From an uncultured Alistipes sp. (GTDB lineage: Bacteria; Bacteroidota; Bacteroidia; Bacteroidales; Rikenellaceae): a stretch of 64,000 bases of DNA. The notes under the pieces are model-generated. The model was not told the DNA's origin, made no database searches, and saw only the letters and a list, made by a program, of their open reading frames with translations. Each line of letters opens with the position of its first letter. The first letter of the stretch is position 1. Below are positions 17,679 to 26,898 of this stretch, piece after piece. The stretch lies in contig CAAGLB010000099.1 of NCBI GenBank assembly GCA_900770635.1, positions 1-64,000 on the forward strand, in the 5' to 3' direction. The position numbers and the translations under genes were made by a program.

Positions 17679-18926
17679 CTATACTCGGGTGATGCTCACA
17701 AGGTCAAGACGTGACTGCTCACGACGCAGAATCTTAATATTGTAGCCCTCGACGACTATCTCCTCGCCCTCGTGCGGAATACCGCCATGCTTGTCGATGA
17801 TATATCCAGCCAACGTATCGTACTCATCATCTTCGGTTAGGCCAAGAGCATATTTCTCGTTGAGATACTCCACCTCGAGGCGTGACGAGAATATCCACTC
17901 GCCATCACCCACAACCTTCTCGACAAGCTCCTGAACATCGTGCTCATCCTCGATCTCGCCAAAAATCTGCTCCAAGACATCCTCCAACGAGATGATACCT
18001 GCCGTACCACCAAACTCATCGATGACAACAGCGATGCTGGCACGACGCTTGGTAAATGTTTCGAGCATAGCTTGAAGAGGCATGGTCTCAGCCACATATA
18101 TTGTCTTAATCAGCACATCAGATATCGACTGTGGATTCTCGAACAGACTCTTCGAGTTGACATAGCCCACGATATTATCGATGGTGTCGTGCCATACAAA
18201 GATGCGGGAGAATTTGGTTTCGATAAAACGCTCGGTAAGCTCAGCAATCGACGTGGACTCCATATCAACAGCCTCTACATCAACACGTTGCACCATGCAG
18301 TCACGCACACGCAAATCTGCGAAGTCCAATGCATTTTGGAACAGACGTATATCCTCCTCATCCTCGCTTTGCACCTCCACATTCTCGGCATCAACAAGTT
18401 GCGCCAAGTCGTCGCGATTGAACTCCGTAGTCTCCTCACGCTGCTCAACCTTATTACCCGCTATGCGCAAAAGGCCATACGATAGTTTTGTTGTCAGCCA
18501 CGAGATAGGATAGAGCACAACATACAAGACAAACATCACGGGCGACGACACCAAATAGTAGAAGTTGGGGTTAAGACGCACTATCGACTTAGGGATATAC
18601 TCGCCAATAAATATTATTATTATCGTAGATATTATGGTCTGCACCAGTGGGTTTTCAACACCAAAATAGCAGCTCAACAGAGCCGCAATAGACATTGAGT
18701 AGATAACAAGCGCAATGTTGTTACCCACCAATATTGTTGTTATGTAGTTGCCAGGATTCTTTGCGAACAACTCGGCTAAGCGGTTAAACATTGGGCTCTG
18801 CTTGCGATCGATCTCCTCACGAAGACGATTGCGGCTCAGAAATGCTATCTCCATGCCCGAGCAAAATGCCGAGAAGATAAGCGTTAAACCAATGATTATC
18901 AGTTGCGTCAGTAGAGGTGTATCCAT
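17679..18926 (-). CDS. CNNM/CorC-HlyC family membrane protein with CBS pair
   Basis: 415 residues. The N-terminal 180 residues are the DUF21/CNNM transmembrane domain (QLIIIGLTLIFSAFCSGMEIAFLS with the conserved SGxE-like turn, then helices at 55-80, 90-110 and 125-150). Residues 205-330 form a CBS pair (VRDCMVQRVDVEAVD; VVIDEFGGTAGIISLEDVLEQIFGEI), and the last 85 residues are the CorC_HlyC domain. Family members are linked to Mg2+ or Co2+ efflux and regulation; the 'hemolysin' name is historical. It is 20 bp downstream of lptC in the same direction, in the last position of the rng-to-CNNM gene run. Confidence 0.88.
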   Translation of the reverse strand: MDTPLLTQLIIIGLTLIFSAFCSGMEIAFLSRNRLREEIDRKQSPMFNRLAELFAKNPGNYITTILVGNNIALVIYSMSIAALLSCYFGVENPLVQTIISTIIIIFIGEYIPKSIVRLNPNFYYLVSSPVMFVLYVVLYPISWLTTKLSYGLLRIAGNKVEQREETTEFNRDDLAQLVDAENVEVQSEDEEDIRLFQNALDFADLRVRDCMVQRVDVEAVDMESTSIAELTERFIETKFSRIFVWHDTIDNIVGYVNSKSLFENPQSISDVLIKTIYVAETMPLQAMLETFTKRRASIAVVIDEFGGTAGIISLEDVLEQIFGEIEDEHDVQELVEKVVGDGEWIFSSRLEVEYLNEKYALGLTEDDEYDTLAGYIIDKHGGIPHEGEEIVVEGYNIKILRREQSRLDLVSITRV

Positions 18927-18946
18927 AATAGATTATAGTCAATACA

Positions 18947-19972
18947 CTATTTTGCTCGACCATTATTGGCCGTTGAACTCTTTGGCTCACTCTTTGCTCC
19001 TGGCTTAGGTGCACCACCCTTAGGCGCACCACTCTTCGGTGCTCCACCCTTGCCCACCGAGCCAGGCTCAGCAACGGGCTTCATAGAGACGTTCGATGGG
19101 CGGTCCAGACCACCAGGGCCAGCATTTGCAGGCGCAATATCGGCACTCAGCGTGCTTGATGACTTAACATCGGCAGCTCGGCCACTAAATGCTCCTGGAC
19201 GTGTCGTCGGCACAGCATCTGGTTGAGATGTCGACATCGACGATGGGTTAAACGTTCTGCTGCCTGACGACGAACGAGGATTTGGGCGGCTACCACTCTT
19301 AGGACGCTCAGGCTGAGGCTTATCCTTTTTGCCATCCATAGGCTCATCTGCCGAAGCATCATCCTCCTGCTCGTCAACGGGCGAGAAGTCGAACTCCATC
19401 TCGCTCTTATATTTTCTGAAGTGGATATTCTTCAAGTCTTCATCTGCCTCGAAGCCCACGCCGAAGTGCCAGCCATCGGGCTGCAACACCTTAGTATCGA
19501 CATTCGAGTAAATCTTCTTCGTTCGGGCATCCCAAAATAGCTGCTGGGTGTAGACCTCCGTTAGGCTCACCACAGTAGTATCCTCACCCTTACGGTTTTT
19601 CTTGATAATCACCACATTACCCTTAGCCTCCCACAGCTTCTGCTTATCGTAGTATATAGCATAGTTTGCCGTGATTGTGGCATCCTCCAACGACAACGAG
19701 TCGGAGGTATATGTGGTCATCTTAATACCCTTTCGGAACTCCTGATAGGGATTTTTTGCAAGGCTATAGCCCTCGATTAGCGGCGCCTCGAAGGTGTAGG
19801 AGCGTGTTCCGTTCTCCACCATAGATATTCGGCGGTGCTCGCTATACTCGGTCATAAGCGATTCGTAGTCGTACTCCACAGAGGCCGACTTCGAACTACA
19901 TGAGAATAGCAATGTAGCACTCCCCACAATAGAGAGTGCTAACATCGCATATCGTGTCAATGATTGGTGCAT
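18947..19972 (-). CDS. lptC: LptC-like LPS export lipoprotein with a long low-complexity tail
   Basis: MHQSLTRYAMLALSIVGSATLLFSC is a lipoprotein signal. Residues 30-190 match LptC: MTTYTSDSLSLEDATITANYAIYYDKQKLWEAKGNVVI and the later SNVDTKVLQPDGWHFGVGFEADEDLKNIHF, the beta-jellyroll that passes lipopolysaccharide from LptB2FG to LptA. From about residue 195 to 341 the chain becomes an unusual Pro/Ser/Gly/Lys-rich tail, including PKSGAPKGGAPKPGAKSEPK near the end. Usual LptC proteins stop near 190-210 residues. No frameshift is evident; the tail is in frame and the stop is 20 bp before the next gene. Confidence 0.82.
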   Translation of the reverse strand: MHQSLTRYAMLALSIVGSATLLFSCSSKSASVEYDYESLMTEYSEHRRISMVENGTRSYTFEAPLIEGYSLAKNPYQEFRKGIKMTTYTSDSLSLEDATITANYAIYYDKQKLWEAKGNVVIIKKNRKGEDTTVVSLTEVYTQQLFWDARTKKIYSNVDTKVLQPDGWHFGVGFEADEDLKNIHFRKYKSEMEFDFSPVDEQEDDASADEPMDGKKDKPQPERPKSGSRPNPRSSSGSRTFNPSSMSTSQPDAVPTTRPGAFSGRAADVKSSSTLSADIAPANAGPGGLDRPSNVSMKPVAEPGSVGKGGAPKSGAPKGGAPKPGAKSEPKSSTANNGRAK

Positions 19973-19999
19973 ATAGTATCGTTACTTGTGCACCACAGA

Positions 20000-21349
20000 T
20001 TAACGGTAACGTACAGTTGTTCTCTTACCAGCGGCAAAGCCACAAGCTACGGTATAGCCCTGGCCCTGCTGAAGCTCCTTGAAGAAGCAAGTCTCCTGGG
20101 TTGGGAATGCCGAGCGGTAAGCACCTGCAAGACGCTTAGCTACAGCCTGAACCTCTGGCTCGTGAGCCAAGAGAGTAACAGCCTGAGTCATAGCATCGTA
20201 TGCTGCCCAATATACTGATGCACCACCGATACCATCGCTTCCACATGGTGACGATGCGTAGCACTGGCCGAGGATGAAGTATGAGTAGCCGTTCTGTGGG
20301 TTGATGCTGTGCAAAGCACGTGCAGCATCGGCAGCACCCTTATAGTTGTTAGCTGTAAGCTCGATGATAGCAATCTGAGCATACAAAGGCTCCTTCTTAG
20401 CTGGATCTGACTCCACAGCAAGTGCCTCACGCAAATACTTGAGAGCCTTGTCATTCTCCTTACGATCCTGGAAACCCTTAGCAAGGAACAACGCTGTCTC
20501 AGAGCTTGGCTCAGCAGCATACTGCTTCTCGGTGATCTCGAAGAAGAAGTCGCTGGTACAGCCCTGACGTGACATCAAGCCAACAGCCTTCTTGAGAAGC
20601 TCCTTATCGTCTGGATTAGCAGCAATCTTCTCCTTGTACAACTCCTCAAGGTTAGTACAGTTAGCAGCGCCACTATTAGCAAAGCTATCCTCAAAAGTCT
20701 TCTTGTGACCAAGAGCTGTTTCGTCAGAAGCATTCTCGAAGTATGGAGCAAGGCGGTTGTACTCGTCAAGAACCAAGTCAGTAGAGATGTTGTCGTCGAA
20801 CGAGAAGTCGTCGCAGATAGCCTTGTAGTACAATGCCAAGATGTCGAGCTTAACGGTGTTAGCCGAGATTGCAGCATCCACAGCATCCTTGAGTGTTGCA
20901 CGAAGAAGCTCACGGTTAGCAGAGCAATACTTATTCACGTCACGAGCCTTAAGGTCGAGGATATAGTCACGACCATACTTAGCGTCGTCACCGAAATACT
21001 GCATACGCAAGTCATAGATAATCAACAATGAGTCGATCAATCGACGCTTCTCGTCAAGGTTACGTGCACGGTTAATACGGTTCTTGTAGAGAGTTGTACC
21101 ACGTGTAAATGTGTTTACAGATGCGCCTGGGCAGTTAGCGATAAGCTGCTGGAAGTTAACAGTAGCAGCAGCGTAGTCCTTAGCATCCATAGCCTCCTTA
21201 AGGAAGTTACTTGCTCCGATGTTCGAAGCACGCTCCTCGGCAGTAGCGCCCCACTTGCCATAGAGTTTGTCATCGCTGAAGTCCTGCGCTGAGGCAGTGA
21301 AGCCTACAAACATCGCAGCAACAGCCAAAATAACTTTAACGTTTTTCAT
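20000..21349 (-). CDS. Periplasmic TPR-repeat protein
   Basis: 449 residues with a cleavable signal (MKNVKVILAVAAMFVGFTASA-QD). TPR-like helical pairs are visible at about 40-70 (ASNFLKEAMDAKDYAAATVNFQQLI) and 270-370 (ALFLAKGFQDRKENDKALKYLREAL; QIAIIELTANNYKGAADAARAL; YSYFILGQCYASS). No catalytic motif. It sits 27 bp before lptC and 44 bp after the outer-membrane barrel gene, an order that recurs in Bacteroidales, so an envelope-assembly role is plausible but unproven. Several Cys (GQCYASSPC, TQETCFF, YTVACG) could form disulfides. Confidence 0.8.
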   Translation of the reverse strand: MKNVKVILAVAAMFVGFTASAQDFSDDKLYGKWGATAEERASNIGASNFLKEAMDAKDYAAATVNFQQLIANCPGASVNTFTRGTTLYKNRINRARNLDEKRRLIDSLLIIYDLRMQYFGDDAKYGRDYILDLKARDVNKYCSANRELLRATLKDAVDAAISANTVKLDILALYYKAICDDFSFDDNISTDLVLDEYNRLAPYFENASDETALGHKKTFEDSFANSGAANCTNLEELYKEKIAANPDDKELLKKAVGLMSRQGCTSDFFFEITEKQYAAEPSSETALFLAKGFQDRKENDKALKYLREALAVESDPAKKEPLYAQIAIIELTANNYKGAADAARALHSINPQNGYSYFILGQCYASSPCGSDGIGGASVYWAAYDAMTQAVTLLAHEPEVQAVAKRLAGAYRSAFPTQETCFFKELQQGQGYTVACGFAAGKRTTVRYR

Positions 21350-21393
21350 AATTTTAGTTTATTTGTTAGTTTTTATCAATATACAACTCTCTG

Positions 21394-22812
21394 TTAGTCA
21401 AACTTCTGGCGCACAAACCAGTAGTCAGATGTATCGATCGAGAATAGCGAGAATCCCACCGATAGCTTAAAGTAGTTCTGTGTCGTTAGTCCCACCTTCT
21501 GGGCATTCACCACGATTGTCTTTGGCGACGACATGCGACCATACTCAAATGCCACATTCACCGACGACGTACCCCATAGGCGGAGTGGAAGGCCCAAGCC
21601 TGCGGTAATGGCAAGGGTGTTAATAGGCTCGCCACCAAATGTCTGGTAGTAGTTACCTATGCGAGCACCCACACGATACGACACACGGTTGAAGTAGCTA
21701 CGTGTATCTGTGCGGCGTGGTGTGTACTCAAAGCCGAGTTTAACATTTTGTGTATTCTTATAGGCGACAACCACGTTTTTATCGTTCGCATTCTCGCCAT
21801 ATCCCGTATTGTCATCACCCCACATATCGTAGTTATAGTCGACACCACACGACAACGTGCGGCTGGCGTAGAAGATACCTACACCAAACTTGTGAGGCAT
21901 TCTTAGGTCGAGCTCGTCGAGTTGTCGACGAATAGGGAATCCCTCGTCAGCAACACCGTGATAAGCGTTATTTGTGTACAAATAGCTCTGCTTCTTATGG
22001 TTAAGACGTCCACCGAGGTCGTATGTAGCACCAAGAGTGAGCATCTGCTTATCGCTGTAAATGATGTTCCACTGCAAACCTGCCTGGAACTTGAAGTTGT
22101 TAACTGTGTAGGTGTCGATACCCACCGTTGCAGCATACTCGCCCGAGCCTGTCACCACATCTGGAAACTGAGTGGTATATTGGCGGTCGATGCTTCCCCA
22201 GAAATACTTTGCCGCAACACCTATCGAGAGGTTGCGCACTGGGGCCCAGCCGATAGCCAACTTAACCTCCGAGATGTCGCCCTCGCCAGCATAGATATAC
22301 TGCACACGTCCGATGTCTGCCCAATTATCCTGCTGCTGGTCGGTGGTCTTAATCTTATAACCAACACTGCTATAAGGGGTTATATTGAAGTTAAGACCGA
22401 GGTTCTTTGCCAGGGGCAACGCAAATCCTATGTTGTGGATGTTTGCCGTATTGTACACTGTGCGAGCATCGTTAGCCGCTGCTCCATCAGCGCCAAACTT
22501 TGGCTGTCTGTTACGATAGTGCGTAGCATCGAAGTTTACGTCGAACAGAAAGCTCTTCTGAGGAGTGACACTCGCTGCCGCAGGATTGAGGGTGTTCACC
22601 TGGCCAATATGGCGCAAGCCGATACCCACACCACCCATCGAGCGCATCTGCACGCTTCCTGGCGTCAAGATCTCGCCAAGGCCATACATGGAGTATGGAG
22701 AATAGGCATTCACACTGCTTGTCTGCGCCGACAAAGAGGCAGGCAACAGAGCAGCAACAGCCACTAAAATCAGTGTATAGAGTCGAAGTATGTTATTTTT
22801 GCTCTTGTGCAT
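21394..22812 (-). CDS. Outer-membrane beta-barrel protein (FadL/OmpP1-like appearance)
   Basis: ATG 22812 (MHKSKNNILRLYTLILVAVAALLPASLSA) gives a proper signal peptide; this start overlaps the end of coaX by 20 bp. A further upstream in-frame ATG lacks support. The mature protein starts with SVNAYSPYSMYGLGEILTPGSVQMRSMGGVGIGLR, like Bacteroidota barrel proteins of the PorV/FadL type, followed by alternating amphipathic strands (LGLNFNITPYSSVGYKI, LSIGVAAKYFWGS, FEYGRMSSPKT). It ends SDYWFVRQKFD instead of the common Phe terminus. A lipid or hydrophobic-substrate channel is possible; the specific role is unknown. Confidence 0.78.
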   Translation of the reverse strand: MHKSKNNILRLYTLILVAVAALLPASLSAQTSSVNAYSPYSMYGLGEILTPGSVQMRSMGGVGIGLRHIGQVNTLNPAAASVTPQKSFLFDVNFDATHYRNRQPKFGADGAAANDARTVYNTANIHNIGFALPLAKNLGLNFNITPYSSVGYKIKTTDQQQDNWADIGRVQYIYAGEGDISEVKLAIGWAPVRNLSIGVAAKYFWGSIDRQYTTQFPDVVTGSGEYAATVGIDTYTVNNFKFQAGLQWNIIYSDKQMLTLGATYDLGGRLNHKKQSYLYTNNAYHGVADEGFPIRRQLDELDLRMPHKFGVGIFYASRTLSCGVDYNYDMWGDDNTGYGENANDKNVVVAYKNTQNVKLGFEYTPRRTDTRSYFNRVSYRVGARIGNYYQTFGGEPINTLAITAGLGLPLRLWGTSSVNVAFEYGRMSSPKTIVVNAQKVGLTTQNYFKLSVGFSLFSIDTSDYWFVRQKFD

Positions 22813-23530
22813 TGTAATCCAAAATTGCGTTGAGCCCATGAAACACTGGCTCACAGTCTGCAAATATCGTATTTTTAATTCGCTTTACAAAATATTTTGC
22901 GTCGCCACCAGTAAAAATTATGCTTTTTCTTGCATTTTTATTCAAAAAGGCATCTATATATCCCCGAATCTCGTGCTCGACACCCTGCATCACGCCCTGC
23001 TCGATAGCCTCTGTGGTTGTTCGTCCGAAGTCCAACACCTCGTCTGTGGGCGAGCATTTTGGCAACTTTGCGGTATAATCGGCCAAGGCCCTAAAACGAG
23101 TAGTCACGCCTGGCGATATATTGCCACCCTTGAAGCATCTGTCTACGACATAGTCGATGGTGATGGCCGTACCAAAGTCAACGATAAGCAGGTCGCTCGC
23201 GGGATGGAGCGTCACGCCACCTACCGCTGCGGCAAGGCGGTCGGCACCAAGCGTGAGCGGCGTATGGTAGTCGTTGCCGATAGGTATTGGCGTTATGCCT
23301 GGTCGAAAGCCTACGACATAACCAACAACGCCCTCAATCATTGCAACAGCCTCCTCCAAGTCGTTGCGTGTAGAGGCCACTATTGCTCGACAAATCGAAG
23401 GATGCTCCTCGCAGAGTTCTTGAAGCCACTCGGCGGTTATAGCCTCCACCTCGTAGCGGCGCACGATATCGCCCGACGAGAATAGCGCCACCTTGACTCG
23501 GGTATTGCCAATATCAACTATAAGGTTCAT
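22793..23530 (-). CDS. coaX: Type III pantothenate kinase
   Basis: ATG 23530 opens MNLIVDIGNTRVKVALF, the ASKHA phosphate-binding motif 1 of CoaX; longer in-frame starts would precede this strand and are rejected. Further motifs: GADRLAAAVGG (substrate/Asp loop), DFGTAITIDYV (phosphate 2), GGNISPGVTTRFRAL, and IIFTGGDAKYF (adenosine loop). The 245-residue size is normal. It phosphorylates pantothenate at the start of CoA synthesis without feedback by CoA. It lies 10 bp after mfd and overlaps the barrel gene, so it belongs to the minus-strand run. Confidence 0.93.
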   Translation of the reverse strand: MNLIVDIGNTRVKVALFSSGDIVRRYEVEAITAEWLQELCEEHPSICRAIVASTRNDLEEAVAMIEGVVGYVVGFRPGITPIPIGNDYHTPLTLGADRLAAAVGGVTLHPASDLLIVDFGTAITIDYVVDRCFKGGNISPGVTTRFRALADYTAKLPKCSPTDEVLDFGRTTTEAIEQGVMQGVEHEIRGYIDAFLNKNARKSIIFTGGDAKYFVKRIKNTIFADCEPVFHGLNAILDYNAQEQK

Positions 23531-23540
23531 AATCTGATCT

Positions 23541-26500
23541 TTACGATTTATCATCTGCGGCCTCGGCCAAGCTACGAAGCATCTCGACACCTTCGGCTAT
23601 CGAGTATATCTTTCTAACGGTCATCGACAGTCGATTATTGTACTGCTTGACAACAAATCGCTCGGGCTGCGCCACAACCTTGCGTAAGAGATTTAGGAAG
23701 GTGTCGGTCTTGAAGTATGGCGAGTTATTATCTCCCACAAACCTCACGATCATAATGCCGTTGCGCACCTTGACATGCTCCATACCCAAGGCCACAGCCT
23801 CACGGCGCAACTTAACGACATCGATAAGCTCCAACACAGGCTGAGGCAGGCCACCAAATCTATCTTTAAGGCGCACCTTAAGCTCCTCGAACTCAGCGTC
23901 GTTGCGCATGCCATCAATCTCACGATAGAGGCGTAACTTCTCGGCCTGCGAGCGCACATAGCTATCAGGTATCGAGGCGTCCACGTCGATATCTATCGTT
24001 GCATCGTCGACAAACGCCACGTCCTGCATAGCGTCGTTTTCGGCCTGACTCAAGCCCGAAGTATCGAGGCCCTCGGCACGTAGCTCCGATATTGCCTGCT
24101 GCAAAATTTTCTGATATGTTTCAATGCCCACATCCGTAATAAAGCCACTCTGCTCGGCACCCAGCAGGTTGCCAGCACCACGAATATCGAGATCCTGCAT
24201 GGCGATATTGAATCCAGAGCCAAGGTCCGAAAACTCCTCGATGGCACGCAGTCGGCGGCGAGCATCACCTCCCATAAGCTCATCGGGCGGCGACAGCAGA
24301 TAGCAAAACCCCTTCCTATCGGAACGGCCTACACGGCCACGCAGCTGATGCAGGTCGCTAAGACCAAAGCGGTGTGCATCGTTGATTATTATTGTGTTAG
24401 CATTGCCAATGTCGATACCATTCTCGATGATTGTCGTTGCCAACAACACGTCGAACTCGCCATATATAAAGTCCATGATGAGCTTCTCCAGCTCGTCGGC
24501 AGCCATACGTCCATGACCTACACCCACACGAGCCTTGGGGCACAGACGAGTGATCATGCCCTGTATCGTTTTTAGGTCCTCGACACGGTTATGCACAAAG
24601 TAGACCTGACCACCACGAGATAACTCCTCCTCGATAGCATCTTTGATTATATCCTCGCTAAAGAGGTGCGACTCAGTGACAATAGGCTGGCGGTTAGGTG
24701 GGGGCGTCGATATCACCGACAGGTCACGTGAACCCATCAACGAGAACTGCAATGTTCGAGGTATTGGTGTAGCTGTAAGTGTGAGCGTATCCACCGATAC
24801 CGATAGTTGCGTAAGCTTCTCCTTAGCTGCCACACCAAACTTCTGCTCCTCGTCGATAATCAACAAGCCAAGGTCGTGAAACTCAATCTGTTTCGACAGC
24901 ATCTTATGCGTGCCGATAAGAATATCTATCTTACCAGCCTTAAGCTCCTCGGCAATACGTCGTGACTCCTTTGCCGACTTCGTGCGGTTGATATACTCCA
25001 CCGTCACAGGCAGGTCACGCAGACGCTCCGAGAATGAGCGATAGTGCTGCAAGGCGAGAATCGTTGTTGGCACAAGAACTGCCGTCTGCTTGCCGTCGCA
25101 TGCTGCCTTGAAGGCTGCACGTATGGCCACCTCGGTCTTACCGAAACCAACATCGCCACACACCAACCTGTCCATAGGCTGGTCGGACTCCATATCTCTC
25201 TTGATTGCCGCAACTGCCGTCTGCTGGTCGGGCGTATCCTCCCACTTGAACGACGCCTCGAGCTCCTGCTGCAAGTAGCTATCTTCGGAGAAGGCAAAGC
25301 CCTTCGATGACTTACGCTTAGCATACAAGGCTATAAGCTCACGTGAAATATCCTTAACAGCCTTCTTGGTCGTAGCTTTGAGCTTCTGCCAAGCGCCGTT
25401 GCCGAGCTTATAGATCTTTGGCGGCTCACCCTCGCCACTCTTATAACGTGATATGCGGTGCAGAGCGTGAACATTAACAAATAATATGTCGTTATCCTTG
25501 TATATCAACTTGATAGCCTCCTTAGTGCGACCATTCTCATTGAGCTTCACCAAGCCACCGAACCTACCAACACCATGATCGATATGCACAACATAGTCAC
25601 CTACCTTCAGCTGATTAAGCTCAGCAACAGTCATCTGCTCATCACGCTTTATCTCGCCACGTATGCGATAGCGCTGATAGCGGTCAAATATCTGATGATC
25701 AGGATACAAGCAGACCTTGAGACTACTATCCACAAATCCCTCGTGCAACACCACATCGGCCGAACGAAACTCTACGCTACGCTTGCCTATCTGATGGAAG
25801 ATGTTGTCGAGACGCTCGATCTGTGCCTTGTTGTGCGAGAGAATATAGGTCGAGTATCCTCGCTGCATGTTCCACAAGATGTCGTCGGCCAACATCTCGA
25901 AGTTGCGGTTGAAGTGTGGCTGCGGCTGTGTGGCAAACGTAATAGTGGTATCTGCCCGACGCTCACGCATATTATCCTTGAGCACAACGATGCTCGACTG
26001 CTGCCAATCCTCCAACAGACGCTGGCGTGATGTTAGGCGTGAAGCTATAGTCCTTGCATCCTCATCATCCGAGGCCTGCTCTAAGCACTTCTTGCGTATG
26101 TCGGCAACCTTGCGCAAGGCATAGTCGCCATCGGAGAGCCACCATGTAGCACCCGCAGCAAACTCAGCCAACGACACACGCTCCTCGCCACCCTCCTCAC
26201 GCATGATGTTAGGAATAATCTCCACCTCCGAAGGACGCTCCGACGACAGCTGGCTCGATATGTCGAACCTACGCAACGAGTCTACCTCGTCGCCAAACAT
26301 ATCTATACGATAGGGCTTAGACTCCACATACGAGAATACATCTATGATACCGCCACGATGCGAGTACTGTCCTGGCTCATAGACGAAGTCTACACGCTCG
26401 AAGCCATGCTCCTGCAACCATTCGATAAACTCCTGAGTATTAAGCTTATCACCAACCTTGATTTTTCGTGAATGCTCTTTAAGCTCAGCCGAGCGCACAA

Positions 26501-26891
26501 CACTCTCGGCCAACGCCTCAGGATAGGTACACACCACCAAATATCCCTTATTGTGCGATGCCAAAGCGTTCAACGCAGCGGTACGACGCACCACGCCCTG
26601 AGCATCCTCAGCGCCATAGGCTGCCGAGCGCTTATATGCCGACGAGAAGAAGTGTACACGCTCCTCGTCCAACAGCTCGTAGAGGTCGTTGAGCAGGTAG
26701 GCCGCCGTGTCACGGTCGTCGGCAAGAAAGATGTGAACACCCCCCATGCGCTCCACTGTGGTGGCAGCATAAAGCGAATAGGCTCCGCCGACCATCTGCT
26801 CAAGATGGACGGTAGAGCCTATATTTTCCAAACTTTTACGTAGCTCGCCCGCACGTTTGGACTTACGGACAAGGCTTTTTAATTGCTCCAT
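23541..26891 (-). CDS. mfd: Transcription-repair coupling factor
   Basis: Start ATG 26891 (MEQLKSLVRKSKRAG); a longer frame would overlap rng. The 1116-residue protein releases RNA polymerase stalled at DNA lesions and recruits UvrA. Domains in order: UvrB-like N-terminus (HIFLADDRDTAAYLLNDLYELL), the RNA-polymerase-interacting CarD-like domain near 470-540 (VGDYVVHIDHGVGRFGGLVKL), superfamily 2 helicase motifs (GDVGFGKTEVAIRAAFKA Walker A; LLIIDEEQKFGV; TLTATPIPRTL; QLRGRVGRSDRKG), and the C-terminal TRCF domain. Reading is co-linear with rng (7-bp gap) and coaX (10-bp gap). Confidence 0.96.
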   Translation of the reverse strand: MEQLKSLVRKSKRAGELRKSLENIGSTVHLEQMVGGAYSLYAATTVERMGGVHIFLADDRDTAAYLLNDLYELLDEERVHFFSSAYKRSAAYGAEDAQGVVRRTAALNALASHNKGYLVVCTYPEALAESVVRSAELKEHSRKIKVGDKLNTQEFIEWLQEHGFERVDFVYEPGQYSHRGGIIDVFSYVESKPYRIDMFGDEVDSLRRFDISSQLSSERPSEVEIIPNIMREEGGEERVSLAEFAAGATWWLSDGDYALRKVADIRKKCLEQASDDEDARTIASRLTSRQRLLEDWQQSSIVVLKDNMRERRADTTITFATQPQPHFNRNFEMLADDILWNMQRGYSTYILSHNKAQIERLDNIFHQIGKRSVEFRSADVVLHEGFVDSSLKVCLYPDHQIFDRYQRYRIRGEIKRDEQMTVAELNQLKVGDYVVHIDHGVGRFGGLVKLNENGRTKEAIKLIYKDNDILFVNVHALHRISRYKSGEGEPPKIYKLGNGAWQKLKATTKKAVKDISRELIALYAKRKSSKGFAFSEDSYLQQELEASFKWEDTPDQQTAVAAIKRDMESDQPMDRLVCGDVGFGKTEVAIRAAFKAACDGKQTAVLVPTTILALQHYRSFSERLRDLPVTVEYINRTKSAKESRRIAEELKAGKIDILIGTHKMLSKQIEFHDLGLLIIDEEQKFGVAAKEKLTQLSVSVDTLTLTATPIPRTLQFSLMGSRDLSVISTPPPNRQPIVTESHLFSEDIIKDAIEEELSRGGQVYFVHNRVEDLKTIQGMITRLCPKARVGVGHGRMAADELEKLIMDFIYGEFDVLLATTIIENGIDIGNANTIIINDAHRFGLSDLHQLRGRVGRSDRKGFCYLLSPPDELMGGDARRRLRAIEEFSDLGSGFNIAMQDLDIRGAGNLLGAEQSGFITDVGIETYQKILQQAISELRAEGLDTSGLSQAENDAMQDVAFVDDATIDIDVDASIPDSYVRSQAEKLRLYREIDGMRNDAEFEELKVRLKDRFGGLPQPVLELIDVVKLRREAVALGMEHVKVRNGIMIVRFVGDNNSPYFKTDTFLNLLRKVVAQPERFVVKQYNNRLSMTVRKIYSIAEGVEMLRSLAEAADDKS

Positions 26892-26898
26892 AGGCTTC

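Noticed and set aside
22813..22863. Longer start of the outer-membrane barrel gene inside coaX
   Set aside because: The extra 17 residues would precede a normal signal peptide and increase the overlap with coaX; ATG 22812 is preferred.
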